Source: an uncultured Desulfobacterales bacterium
Lineage (GTDB): Bacteria; Desulfobacterota; Desulfobacteria; Desulfobacterales; G020354645
NCBI GenBank assembly: GCA_947259865.1
Contig: CAMYNZ010000068.1
Coordinates: 1 to 16,159 of the forward strand
DNA length: 16,159 bases
Direction: 5' to 3'
Both the position numbers and the translations under genes were made by a program. How positions within the stretch are numbered: position 1 is the first letter of the stretch; the number at the start of each line of letters is the position of its first letter. A model generated the notes under the pieces. It did not search any database. It saw only the letters and a program-made list of their open reading frames with translations, and was not told the origin of the DNA. Of this stretch, positions 6,793 through 14,125 are shown piece by piece.

Positions 6793-7023
6793 ATGAAGTT
6801 TTATATAGTGGAAAAAAACATCGGTGATGATGTAACTCGGCAACAAACTGAAAAAGTGATTGAAATGTTGCAGGAGCGTGGATGGGATGTCGAATACGGA
6901 GTGGGCAAAAACAAACCCACCGATATCTCGGAATTCGGCCGGGAAGAAGCAATTTATCAGGACTTTGCGGACGAATTTATGACCTGCATTGCTCAACTTG
7001 AAAGCGATATTCAGCCTGAATAA
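6793..7023 (+). CDS. Hypothetical protein, 76 residues
   Basis: This is a small soluble acidic protein of unknown function, beginning MKFYIVEKNIGDDVT. The ATG at 6793 has AAGGA (6781-6785) seven bases upstream, which supports it as a real gene. The pattern of a beta-like N-terminus, a helix (TRQQTEKVIEMLQERGW) and another strand (DVEYGVG) suggests a small alpha/beta fold. No catalytic motif or metal site is visible, and there is a single Cys near the C-terminus. The radical SAM gene starts 46 bp downstream on the same strand, so the two may be co-transcribed. Confidence 0.65.
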   Translation: MKFYIVEKNIGDDVTRQQTEKVIEMLQERGWDVEYGVGKNKPTDISEFGREEAIYQDFADEFMTCIAQLESDIQPE

Positions 7024-7069
7024 ATTAGGGTCTGTATTCATCCAAGGGTCCATTATAAGGAAAAAACGT

Positions 7070-7939
7070 ATGCATTACGAAGGCAACATCATCAGACCTC
7101 CCAGTGAGGCCAACAGTATCTTGCTTCAGATTACTGTCGGTTGTTCCCGTAACAAGTGCACCTTCTGCGGCACCTACACAAGCGAACGATTCCGTATAAA
7201 ACCGGACGCGGTGATTATGGAAGATATTGCCTTTGCCGCCAGATACTGCCGGCGACAACGCCGGGTATTTCTCTGCGATGGTGATGCATTGATTATACCT
7301 CAAAAACGGCTCTTGAAGATTCTGGCGGAAATAAAAAAACAGCTGCCCTGGGTCACCCGGGTGGGTCTTTATGCCAATGCCAAAAGCATCGATATGAAAA
7401 GTCCTGCGCAACTGAAGGAACTCAAAGACCATGGCATCGGCATTGCCTATATGGGTCTTGAGACCGGGGATGATGTAACCTTGAAAAAAATAAACAAGGG
7501 AGCGCCCGCCAACGTCATGATTGAAATGGGAAAAAAAATTCGGGCAGCTGGAATTAAACTATCAATTACTGTGCTTCTCGCAATCGCGGGCAGAGAACGC
7601 TCTCAAATCCATGCCAAGGAAACAGGAAGAGTTCTCTCGGAAATAGACCCCGAATATGTGGGCGCGCTAAGCCTCATGTTGATTCCCGGTACCCCTCTGT
7701 GCCGGGATTTTGATTCCGGTAAATTTACCCTGATCGAACCCGACGAAATGCTGCGCGAGTTGCGAACCATGATCGCCCACACCGATCTATCACGGGGACT
7801 TTTCCACGCAAATCACGCATCCAATTACCTCCCCATAAAAGCCCGAATGCCAAGGGATAAAGAAGCAACCCTGAATTTGATAGATGAGGCTTTGTCCGGC
7901 AAAATCGCCTTGAAACCCGATTACTTGCGGGCGCTTTAA
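7070..7939 (+). CDS. Radical SAM protein of unknown function (CX4CX2C type)
   Basis: This 289-residue protein has the radical SAM hallmarks: a cluster motif near the N-terminus (VGCSRNKCTFC, Cys25, Cys30 and Cys33) and FLCDGDALI. It also has YMGLETGDD, which matches the GxExGxD-type SAM-contacting strand, and LMLIPGTPL near the end of the barrel. The Cys spacing is CX4CX2C, one residue longer than the canonical CX3CX2C. The same CSxNxCxFC form occurs in a widespread group of unassigned radical SAM proteins. There is no B12 domain and no obvious extra cluster domain. The frame is open from 6989, but the ATG at 7070 is chosen because it has an AAGGA Shine-Dalgarno (about 7057-7061) and fits the family start MHYEGNIIRPP. 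It should bind a 4Fe-4S cluster and cleave SAM; the substrate is unknown. No maturation or peptide substrate gene is obvious nearby. Confidence 0.85.
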   Translation: MHYEGNIIRPPSEANSILLQITVGCSRNKCTFCGTYTSERFRIKPDAVIMEDIAFAARYCRRQRRVFLCDGDALIIPQKRLLKILAEIKKQLPWVTRVGLYANAKSIDMKSPAQLKELKDHGIGIAYMGLETGDDVTLKKINKGAPANVMIEMGKKIRAAGIKLSITVLLAIAGRERSQIHAKETGRVLSEIDPEYVGALSLMLIPGTPLCRDFDSGKFTLIEPDEMLRELRTMIAHTDLSRGLFHANHASNYLPIKARMPRDKEATLNLIDEALSGKIALKPDYLRAL

Positions 7940-8054
7940 ACGTTCAGTGTTAAAAATCCACTTAAAAAATAACAGGTAAACCTTGCATCCTGGGCCAAAT
8001 AATTGTATCAAGCCGTTCAATATTTTCAAATGAACGCACCTGAGGAGAATTTTC

Positions 8055-8342
8055 ATGGATTTTAAAATAATGCTCACCACTTTCGGTATGGTATTTTTAG
8101 CGGAGCTCGGCGACAAGACGCAGCTGGCCACGTTTTGCCTATCGGCCGATTGTGACTCTAAAATTTCCGTATTTCTGGCAGCGGCCGGCGCTTTGATTTT
8201 AAGCTCTCTCATTGCGGTTTTTTTCGGCGAAGCAGCCAGCCGGTTTGTACCGGCGATATACATAAAAATCGGTGCCGGCTTTTTCTTTATTTTAGCAGGC
8301 GCATGGATATTGTATTCTGCTGCGCGTGTAATTTACAGCTAG
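8055..8342 (+). CDS. Half-size UPF0016/GDT1 (TMEM165)-family cation exchanger
   Basis: This 95-residue membrane protein carries the family motif ELGDKTQ (residues 17-23) in the first of three hydrophobic segments (about 6-28, 37-58 and 68-90). Members of UPF0016/GDT1 exchange Mn2+ or Ca2+ for protons. Most have two such halves; this is one half, so it would need to form a homodimer or pair with another half-protein, as known for some short bacterial members. No second copy lies in the window. The ATG at 8055 has GAGGAG (about 8042-8047) upstream. The stop at 8340-8342 is followed almost at once by the 214-bp MITE. Without that insert, only about 22 bp would separate it from the DMT transporter gene. 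Confidence 0.88.
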   Translation: MDFKIMLTTFGMVFLAELGDKTQLATFCLSADCDSKISVFLAAAGALILSSLIAVFFGEAASRFVPAIYIKIGAGFFFILAGAWILYSAARVIYS

Positions 8343-8353
8343 ATTAACTACCT

Positions 8354-8567
8354 CAGGGGTCGGGTATTTTTTTCACGCCAAGATGCCGGGTTGTTGCCTG
8401 CCAAGCCCGACAGCGGCAACTACCTTATATTTTACTACCGGCGGTTTACAACTATCACTCGAACAAGAACCGCCGCCGTGTTTTGCCTATTTAGGCGGCA
8501 ATAGCCCTCTGCCGATTAGAACCACCGGGGCGATCATCTTGGCGTAAAAAAAACACCCCGACCCCTG
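8354..8567. mobile_element. 214-bp MITE with ISAs1-like ends and 8-bp target duplication
   Basis: Left arm TCAGGGGTCGGG...ACGCCAAGATG (8353-8385) and right arm (8535-8568) are inverted repeats of about 33 positions with one gap and two mismatches. The direct repeat AACTACCT occurs at 8346-8353 and 8568-8575, immediately outside the ends. An inner hairpin joins CGGCGGTT (8439-8446) with AACCGCCG (8468-8475). There is no coding capacity. CAGGG ends with an 8-bp duplication fit the ISAs1 family, so it is probably a non-autonomous derivative; that family link is inference. Confidence 0.75.
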
Positions 8568-8586
8568 AACTACCTAAAGTTTCCGT

Positions 8587-9486
8587 ATGCTAAAAATTCG
8601 AACTCAGCTTTCCGCGATTCCACTGGCCGGTCCGCTGATCATGTTAGCCTCAGCGCTGCTGTTTACAGTTCACAACGGTTTTATCAAGATAATCGGCCCG
8701 TCATTTAGGGCCTGGGATATTGCTTTTTATCGCTTTGGATGCGGGCTGTTGATATTGATCGCCATCTTTGGATGGCGAAATAACCCCTTTAAGGGACACA
8801 ACCCGGGTCTTTTGATTATTAGAGGAATCACCGGCTCCATTGCTTTTCTGTCGCTGATCACCGCCATTCGACATATCCCCCTATCAACAGCGTTGGTCTT
8901 ATTTTACGCTTTCCCGGCCTTTGCTGCTTTTTTTTCACAGCAACTTTTCGGGGAAAAAATTTCCAGAGCTGAAATTGTATTTATTCTGGTAGCGCTGGGC
9001 GGAGCAACGGTGATATTCGATTATGAATTCGGCGGAGCAGTTTTCGGACAATTTATGGCTCTGTCGGCCGGCGTCATGGCGGGACTCACGGTAAGCATCA
9101 TTCGCAAACTTAGGGCCAGTAATGGCTCAGTAATCATATACCTTTATTTCTGTATCCTGGGTACCATCATTACCTTTCCTTCTTATATTGCCGATCCCAG
9201 GATACCGGCCTCAGCCATTGAGTGGATTTGTGTCGGTGGTATCGTAAGCACTTCTTTGGTGGCACAACTGCTTATGACCCATGGATTTCAATATTGCAAA
9301 AGCTGGGAAGGCGGCCTTTATTTGATGAGTGAAGTTATTTTCACTTCGTTGTTAGGTATTCTTTTTTTCATTGAGATTGTAGACTGGCGCTTCTGGGCGG
9401 GCGGGCTGCTGATTTTCGGAAGCGCTGTCGGACTCAATCAAATTCGAGCCAGGGGCGCCAAACCTGTCGCTAATTTCTCCAGGTGA
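8587..9486 (+). CDS. DMT-superfamily (EamA) permease
   Basis: This 299-residue integral membrane protein has about ten hydrophobic helices arranged as two EamA repeats (about 14-146 and 153-285). This is the standard layout of drug/metabolite transporters such as RhaT/YdcZ/SAM-type exporters. Visible family features are an N-terminal GPLIMLASALLFTVHNGFIK, the first-repeat end GEKISRAEIVFILVALGG, and the second-repeat end FFIEIVDWRFWAGGLLIFGS. The substrate cannot be predicted. The ATG at 8587 lacks a clear Shine-Dalgarno. The MITE right end and its target duplication (to 8575) lie only 11 bp upstream, so the insertion may have changed its expression. It was probably second in an operon with the GDT1-type gene. 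Confidence 0.88.
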   Translation: MLKIRTQLSAIPLAGPLIMLASALLFTVHNGFIKIIGPSFRAWDIAFYRFGCGLLILIAIFGWRNNPFKGHNPGLLIIRGITGSIAFLSLITAIRHIPLSTALVLFYAFPAFAAFFSQQLFGEKISRAEIVFILVALGGATVIFDYEFGGAVFGQFMALSAGVMAGLTVSIIRKLRASNGSVIIYLYFCILGTIITFPSYIADPRIPASAIEWICVGGIVSTSLVAQLLMTHGFQYCKSWEGGLYLMSEVIFTSLLGILFFIEIVDWRFWAGGLLIFGSAVGLNQIRARGAKPVANFSR

Positions 9487-9612
9487 CGGAGATGTCACAC
9501 GGTGAGCAGGCCCGAAGCTTTATAATTTAGGATCATCTCCCGATTAGTTGGAATTAAATAGCATTAAATAAGAAAACATTCATAGATAGAGCAGTAGATA
9601 ACCTAAAGGATG

Positions 9613-9671
9613 CAAGGGGTCAAGCCCGCCACATAGACGGCGGGCTTGAATCCTTGGACTCTTGAACCCTT
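9613..9671. repeat. Intergenic palindromic repeat
   Basis: TCAAGCCCGCC (9620-9630) and GGCGGGCTTGA (9639-9649) form a perfect 11-bp stem with an 8-nt loop. Outside it, AAGGGGTCAAG (9614-9624) and CTTGAACCCTT (9661-9671) are inverted with one mismatch. It is a REP-like unit between the transporter and the transglycosylase. The inner hairpin could also end the transporter transcript, although no T-run follows directly. Confidence 0.5.
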
Positions 9672-9672
9672 T

Positions 9673-9708
9673 TTCTCCAACTAAATTGGAGAAGAACCAT
9701 TTTTTTTT
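9673..9708 (+). terminator. Hairpin followed by a T9 run
   Basis: TTCTCCAA (9673-9680) and TTGGAGAA (9686-9693) form an 8-bp stem with a 5-nt loop, extendable by wobble. Nine Ts lie at 9700-9708 after a 6-nt gap. It could end the upstream DMT transcript. It lies only 27 bp before the mltD-like start, so the downstream promoter would have to be very close or the hairpin leaky. Confidence 0.35.
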
Positions 9709-9735
9709 GGCTGGTCTTTAAGATTAAGGTACATC

Positions 9736-10881
9736 ATGTGGAAAATTGCGATATTGATTTGGGCGATATTACTCTCAGGTGACGTCTATAGTCAAAGCGA
9801 AATGTCTGAAGGCCTTGAATTCTCAAATCATCCGTCATTGGTTAAAAGCCTGAGGATCAACGATAAACTGGAATTTTGCGGGGAAACAGCACCGCTGGAC
9901 GTTCAGGAGGTTCGCGAGCGATTGGAAAAAGAACTCCTGTTGACGTTGGCTGACCGCCCGCAGGTTATCTTGTGGATAAAACGGTCCAATCGATACCTGC
10001 CGCTTATTGAAAAAATGCTCACTGAAAATGGCTTACCCGATGATCTCAAATACGTGGCGATTGTAGAAAGTGCCTTAAGACCCCATGTCGGTTCACCCAA
10101 AGGAGCCATCGGGTTCTGGCAATTTATGGAAGGAACCGGCCAAATTTATGGCCTGAAAATAGATGCCGAGATGGATGAGCGCAGAAACATATTTAAGTCA
10201 ACCCATGCCGCCATTCAGTATTTTAAAGCGCTCTACCAAGATCTGGGATCCTGGACCCTCGCAGCGGCCGCTTATAACATGGGCGAAGAAGGGCTCAAGG
10301 CGGAAATATTGGCGCAAAAAAACGATAATTATTACCAGCTGTATTTATCGCTGGAAACCCAAAGATATATATTCAGGATCATCGCTGCAAAATTGATATT
10401 GTCACAGCCGGAAAAATATGGATTTCGATTGAATCCGGATGATTTATATCCGCCGCTCCAATTTGACCGTGTTGTATTTGAATGCAACCAAAAAACTCCT
10501 ATTCACGTTATAGCCGGGGCAGCCGGCACCTACTTCAAAGTAATTAAGGATTTAAATCCCGAAATCAGGGGACACTTCCTGATGGAGGGTCATCACGCCC
10601 TTCTGGTTCCCAAAGGGAGTGCTGCAGATTTTCACACCAGATATGAATTGGCGCTGGAAGATTGGGTGGCTAACCGCAATGAGCAGATCTACTTTGTTCA
10701 AGAAGGTGACAATCTTTCCTCTATCGCCGCGCGTTACAATGTGCCCTTACCGGCCTTGTTGATCTGGAATAATTTAAATCCCAACAGACACATTCATCCA
10801 GGGGATCGACTGGTATTATATCCGCCGGATAACATTGACGAAAAAACAAAATTAGAATCTGATGATACTCCCCATGATTAG
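9736..10881 (+). CDS. mltD: MltD-like lytic murein transglycosylase with LysM domain
   Basis: This 381-residue protein cleaves the MurNAc-GlcNAc bond of peptidoglycan, forming 1,6-anhydro ends, in the periplasm. A signal peptide spans about residues 1-19 (IAILIWAILLSGDVYS). The SLT domain runs from about 85 to 225, with catalytic Glu111 (VESALRP), GAIGFWQFM (123-131), NIFKSTHAA and AAAAYNMG (176-183). A linker with a LysM-like portion (about 245-295) precedes a clear LysM at about 318-362 (YFVQEGDNLSSIAARYNV...HPGDRLVLYP) for glycan binding. The signal end has no lipobox Cys, unlike E. coli MltD, so it appears to be soluble rather than lipid-anchored. The start ATG at 9736 gives the expected signal peptide; its Shine-Dalgarno is weak (AAGGT near 9726). 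It is the last gene before a long non-coding stretch. Confidence 0.92.
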   Translation: MWKIAILIWAILLSGDVYSQSEMSEGLEFSNHPSLVKSLRINDKLEFCGETAPLDVQEVRERLEKELLLTLADRPQVILWIKRSNRYLPLIEKMLTENGLPDDLKYVAIVESALRPHVGSPKGAIGFWQFMEGTGQIYGLKIDAEMDERRNIFKSTHAAIQYFKALYQDLGSWTLAAAAYNMGEEGLKAEILAQKNDNYYQLYLSLETQRYIFRIIAAKLILSQPEKYGFRLNPDDLYPPLQFDRVVFECNQKTPIHVIAGAAGTYFKVIKDLNPEIRGHFLMEGHHALLVPKGSAADFHTRYELALEDWVANRNEQIYFVQEGDNLSSIAARYNVPLPALLIWNNLNPNRHIHPGDRLVLYPPDNIDEKTKLESDDTPHD

Positions 10882-10911
10882 CCTATGATTCTTGAACACT
10901 TTGCTGAATAG

Positions 10912-10997
10912 TTAGGGAAGGCCAAAAAAAAACAGGGTCGAAATCGACCCTGTTCTTCAGGAATTTTTTAATCCTTTATAAAATCGGGCTTCCCTAA
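10912..10997. terminator. Nested inverted repeat containing an intrinsic-terminator-like hairpin
   Basis: The inner stem AACAGGGTCG (10931-10940) with CGACCCTGTT (10945-10954) has a 4-nt loop and is preceded by nine As (10924-10932). On the minus strand this is a textbook hairpin plus T-run; on the plus strand, T6 appears only later (10964-10969). Outer arms TTAGGGAAG-CC (10912-10923) and GG-CTTCCCTAA (10986-10997) enclose it with one mismatch. It probably ends mltD on one strand and may end minus-strand transcripts on the other. Confidence 0.55.
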
Positions 10998-11530
10998 ATG
11001 CCGTTATTCTCAGCCGGTCAATGGTTTCACCACTTGATTAGAATGCCCGCCAGAAAAGATGCACGCACATCCGAGAAGCCAAGATTGAAATCGTATTTAA
11101 TTGTAAAAGAAGCATTGACGAGCGTTCAACACGTTCCGTCAGTTTGAGAGTTATATATACAATTTCCGTGCCACATATGTAGATAGAATATATTTATAAT
11201 ATATACAGATAGTTAAGTTGAAAATCCAAAACTAGGAAATCGCCAAAAGTGACAAATATCGTCACTTTTTGTGCCCCAAAATGTCAATAACCCGTTATTC
11301 AGGCCGTCTGAGTGCCAAAGATTTGACATTTTAAAGCCTTATCTCGCGCAATTGTCTGAAAACAACTGCTCACAGATCCCGATTTAGCGGGCACGTATTA
11401 AATCCCCATAAATAAGATACAGAAATAATGGCAATTTAGGGCACTTCAACCGGTGCGGTTTAGATATAGCAGGATTGAACCATCAAACTTTGTAGGTATT
11501 CCTTGGCGGTTTTGTCAAATGATGGGGTTG
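10998..11530. other. Gene-free, palindrome-rich intergenic DNA
   Basis: I find no credible gene here. Visible structures are AAAAGTGAC (11245-11253) with GTCACTTTT (11261-11269) followed by a short T-run, and AAAATGTCAA (11278-11287) inverted to TTGACATTTT (11323-11332). Composition is AT-rich with an AT-only stretch around 11185-11210. It could hold a small RNA or regulatory DNA, but nothing decides this by eye. Confidence 0.4.
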
Positions 11531-11579
11531 TATACCGTATATGGTAAAAGGTAGATCCTTTAATACCATATACGGTATA
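11531..11579. repeat. Perfect 16-bp inverted repeat just past the dehydrogenase stop
   Basis: TATACCGTATATGGTA (11531-11546) and TACCATATACGGTATA (11564-11579) are exact inverses. AAAGG (11547-11551) and CCTTT (11557-11561) extend the hairpin past an AA bulge. Each arm is itself nearly palindromic (TACC-GTATAT-GGTA), so the pair also looks like two operator-like sites 33 bp apart. It starts 9 bp after the minus-strand stop and lacks a T-run. Confidence 0.6.
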
Positions 11580-11587
11580 AATCGGGG

Positions 11588-14032
11588 TTACATTCTGACT
11601 CTCTTACTCTCCGGATCATAGGGGGCTTTTAGGTGAACCTTGGCCGGAATAAGTTTGCCTTCAACGTCGATTTGGTATTTGCCGGATAAAATCCACTCAT
11701 CATCAATTCCATCCGGGTTTTCGAGGTAACCCATACCGATGGCAGACCCCAAATAGTGAGCATAGGCACCATGGGTGTTCTCGCTGACTTTTACACCATT
11801 TCTAAGAATCGGTTCATCATGATATAGGAGCGGTTCGGGATCCTCCAGGGTAAATAATACCAGCTTTCGCGTCAAACCGGATTCAGTCTGTTTCACCAGC
11901 GCATCCTTGCCGGCAAAGTCTCCCTTGTCCAGTTTAATGCAAAAACCTAGCCCGGCTTCAAAGGGTGTGTCATCGGGGGTAATGTCCGCTCCCCAGTGGC
12001 GGTATCCCTTTTCCAAACGAAGCGAATCCAGGGCGTGCAGGCCGACCAATTTCAAATCGAACTTCTCACCCTCCCCCATCAGGGCATCGAATATGTTGTT
12101 CGAAAACTCGGTCGGAATGTAAAGTTCCCATCCCAGTTCCCCGACAAAAGACATTCTCATCACCATCGGCCTGGCATAGGCGACATCGATTTGCTGGGCG
12201 GTGGCGAAAGGAAATGCATCGTTGGAAAGGTCGGCATCGGTCAGGGTTGACAGCACATCTCTGGCCCGGGGCCCCATTACCGCCAGCATGGTGTAGGCCG
12301 AAGTGACGTCCGTCAGAAACGCATGAGCGTCTTCCCGGAGGTGACGACGGATCCAATCAAAATCCCGGGTTCCTGTTGCCCCGGGGGTGACGATAAAGTA
12401 TCTGTCCTCACTCAACCGGGTAACGGTCACATCGGCCTCAATGCCCCCTCTTTGGTTTAAAAACTGAGTATACACCACTTTGCCTTCCGGAACGTCCAGG
12501 TTGTTGCCGCAGATGCGTTGCAATTCCGACAGGGCATCATGGCCTTGCACCAGGAAATTGGCCATGGAGCTCAAATCATAAACGCCCACATTTTCACGAA
12601 CAGCCATGTGTTCTGCGGCTGAATATTCGAACCAGTTCTGGCGTCCCCAGCTGTACACGTACTCTGCTCTTACGCCCTGAGGGGCAAACCAGTTGGCCCG
12701 CTCCCAACCGGCGACTTCGCCAAAGCAGGCCCCCTGTTGAGCCAGCCTATCATGAAAAGGGGTTCGGCGAACATTGCGAGCGGTCTTGCGTTGATTAAAG
12801 GGCCAGTGATCGGCATAAAGAAGGCCGACGGCCTCGGTTGTGCGGTCATAAAGATAGCGGGCATTGGCCTGCCAGCCGTAAAAGCGTCTGATATCCACGG
12901 ACCACAGATCCTCCTCCGGATAGCCCTGGTCAATCCACTGGGCCAGCGCTTTGCCCGAACCGGCGGCACTGGCGATACCCACTGAATTCATACCGGCAGC
13001 CACAAAGAAATTTGTCACTCCGGGAGCTTCTCCAAGCATATAGGCATTGTCCGGTGTGAAGCTTTCCGGTACGACCGTCAGATGTCGCACCTGGGCCGTC
13101 TCAAGAACCGGGCAGCGTTTGATGGCGTTATCCATAAATATCTGAAATTGATCCCAGTCTTCATTGAGTTCGGTAAATGCGAATTGATCCGGTATGCCTT
13201 TCATACCCCAGGGTTTTGCTACCGGTTCAAACCCTCCCATAAGCAAACCGCCGGTCTCTTCCCTGAAGTAAATGTAGCCGTCCATATCCCGCAATACCGG
13301 CAAATCTTTGGGGACCCCTTCTATGGGGGTCGTCACAATATGCATGTGTTCGGCTGCCTGCAATGGAACGCTCACACCGACCCATTTGCCAATCTCGCGG
13401 GCCCACATACCGCCGCAATTTACCACGATCTCGCAATTAATCATGCCCCGGTCCGTAATCACAGCGCTGACCGCACCCTTTTTTAACTGAATATCGGTTA
13501 CCTTGACGTCTTCGAATATTTTGGCACCACCCGTGCGGGCGCCTTTGGCCAGTGCCTGGGCCGTATCCACTGGATTGGTTTTAGCATCGTTGGGCTGGTA
13601 ATAGACAGCTTCAAGATCATCCGTGTACAGAAATGGCCACATGACGCTCGCCTCCCCAAGGCTGATTTCCTCCATCTCGATTCCAAAAGCCCGGGCCATG
13701 GCCATCGAACGATCATATTCGCTTTTACGCTCTTTTGTCTGGGCCACTCGAAGGGAACCACATTTTACAAAACCGGTGTGTTGACCGGTTTCTTCCTCCA
13801 GCCGGGCATAAAGCTCCGTGCCGTATTGGGCAAGCTTGGTCAGTGAACTTGTTGCCCACAACTGCCCTACCAGGCCGGCCGCAGCCCAGGTCGTGCCCGA
13901 AGTCAGGGCTTTGCGTTCAAGCAACACCACGTCTTTCCAGTTGAGTTTGGTTAAATGATAGGCCACGCTGCAACCAACAATACCGCCGCCGATAATAACC
14001 ACCTGCGCATGCTCCGGAAGTTTTTTCGCCAT
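11588..14032 (-). CDS. FAD-dependent dimethylglycine/sarcosine dehydrogenase-like protein with GcvT domains
   Basis: This 814-residue protein has the two-part layout of dimethylglycine and sarcosine dehydrogenases. A DAO-type FAD domain spans about residues 9-370, with GGGIVG (15-20) and ribose-binding Glu39. An FAO_M linker follows, then GCV_T and GCV_T_C domains (about 420-805) that normally pass a one-carbon unit to tetrahydrofolate. FAVGELGWELYIP-like and LRLEKGYRHWGADI stretches are typical of the GcvT part. In covalent-FAD relatives the loop reads GSTWHAAG; here it is GTTWAAAG, with Ala50 in place of the flavin-linking His, so FAD is probably bound non-covalently. The start is ATG 14032, backed by AAGGAG on the minus strand; the open frame to a TTG at 14095 is not needed. 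It lies 93 bp downstream of the GlcD-type gene in the same operon. The likely substrate is an N-methylated glycine or similar secondary amine, but this is unproven. Confidence 0.87.
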   Translation of the reverse strand: MAKKLPEHAQVVIIGGGIVGCSVAYHLTKLNWKDVVLLERKALTSGTTWAAAGLVGQLWATSSLTKLAQYGTELYARLEEETGQHTGFVKCGSLRVAQTKERKSEYDRSMAMARAFGIEMEEISLGEASVMWPFLYTDDLEAVYYQPNDAKTNPVDTAQALAKGARTGGAKIFEDVKVTDIQLKKGAVSAVITDRGMINCEIVVNCGGMWAREIGKWVGVSVPLQAAEHMHIVTTPIEGVPKDLPVLRDMDGYIYFREETGGLLMGGFEPVAKPWGMKGIPDQFAFTELNEDWDQFQIFMDNAIKRCPVLETAQVRHLTVVPESFTPDNAYMLGEAPGVTNFFVAAGMNSVGIASAAGSGKALAQWIDQGYPEEDLWSVDIRRFYGWQANARYLYDRTTEAVGLLYADHWPFNQRKTARNVRRTPFHDRLAQQGACFGEVAGWERANWFAPQGVRAEYVYSWGRQNWFEYSAAEHMAVRENVGVYDLSSMANFLVQGHDALSELQRICGNNLDVPEGKVVYTQFLNQRGGIEADVTVTRLSEDRYFIVTPGATGTRDFDWIRRHLREDAHAFLTDVTSAYTMLAVMGPRARDVLSTLTDADLSNDAFPFATAQQIDVAYARPMVMRMSFVGELGWELYIPTEFSNNIFDALMGEGEKFDLKLVGLHALDSLRLEKGYRHWGADITPDDTPFEAGLGFCIKLDKGDFAGKDALVKQTESGLTRKLVLFTLEDPEPLLYHDEPILRNGVKVSENTHGAYAHYLGSAIGMGYLENPDGIDDEWILSGKYQIDVEGKLIPAKVHLKAPYDPESKRVRM

Positions 14033-14125
14033 TTCAACACTCCTTTTCGCTTGAGTAAATGGGATCTTCGGTAACCTTGTTTTGATTACGGCCAATCTGC
14101 ATTAGAGCAACAAAATATAATATTC

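Noticed and set aside
11323..11328. TTGACA as a promoter -35 in the gene-free stretch
   Set aside because: No acceptable -10 follows at 16-18 bp; the motif is better explained as one arm of an inverted repeat.
11440..11460. Sigma-54-like GGCAC...TGC
   Set aside because: The spacing between the GG and GC elements is too long for a -24/-12 promoter.
13082..13486. 134-codon plus-strand frame inside the dehydrogenase gene
   Set aside because: It is antisense to a well-supported 814-residue protein and shows no own start signal; likewise 15045-15542 opposite glcD.
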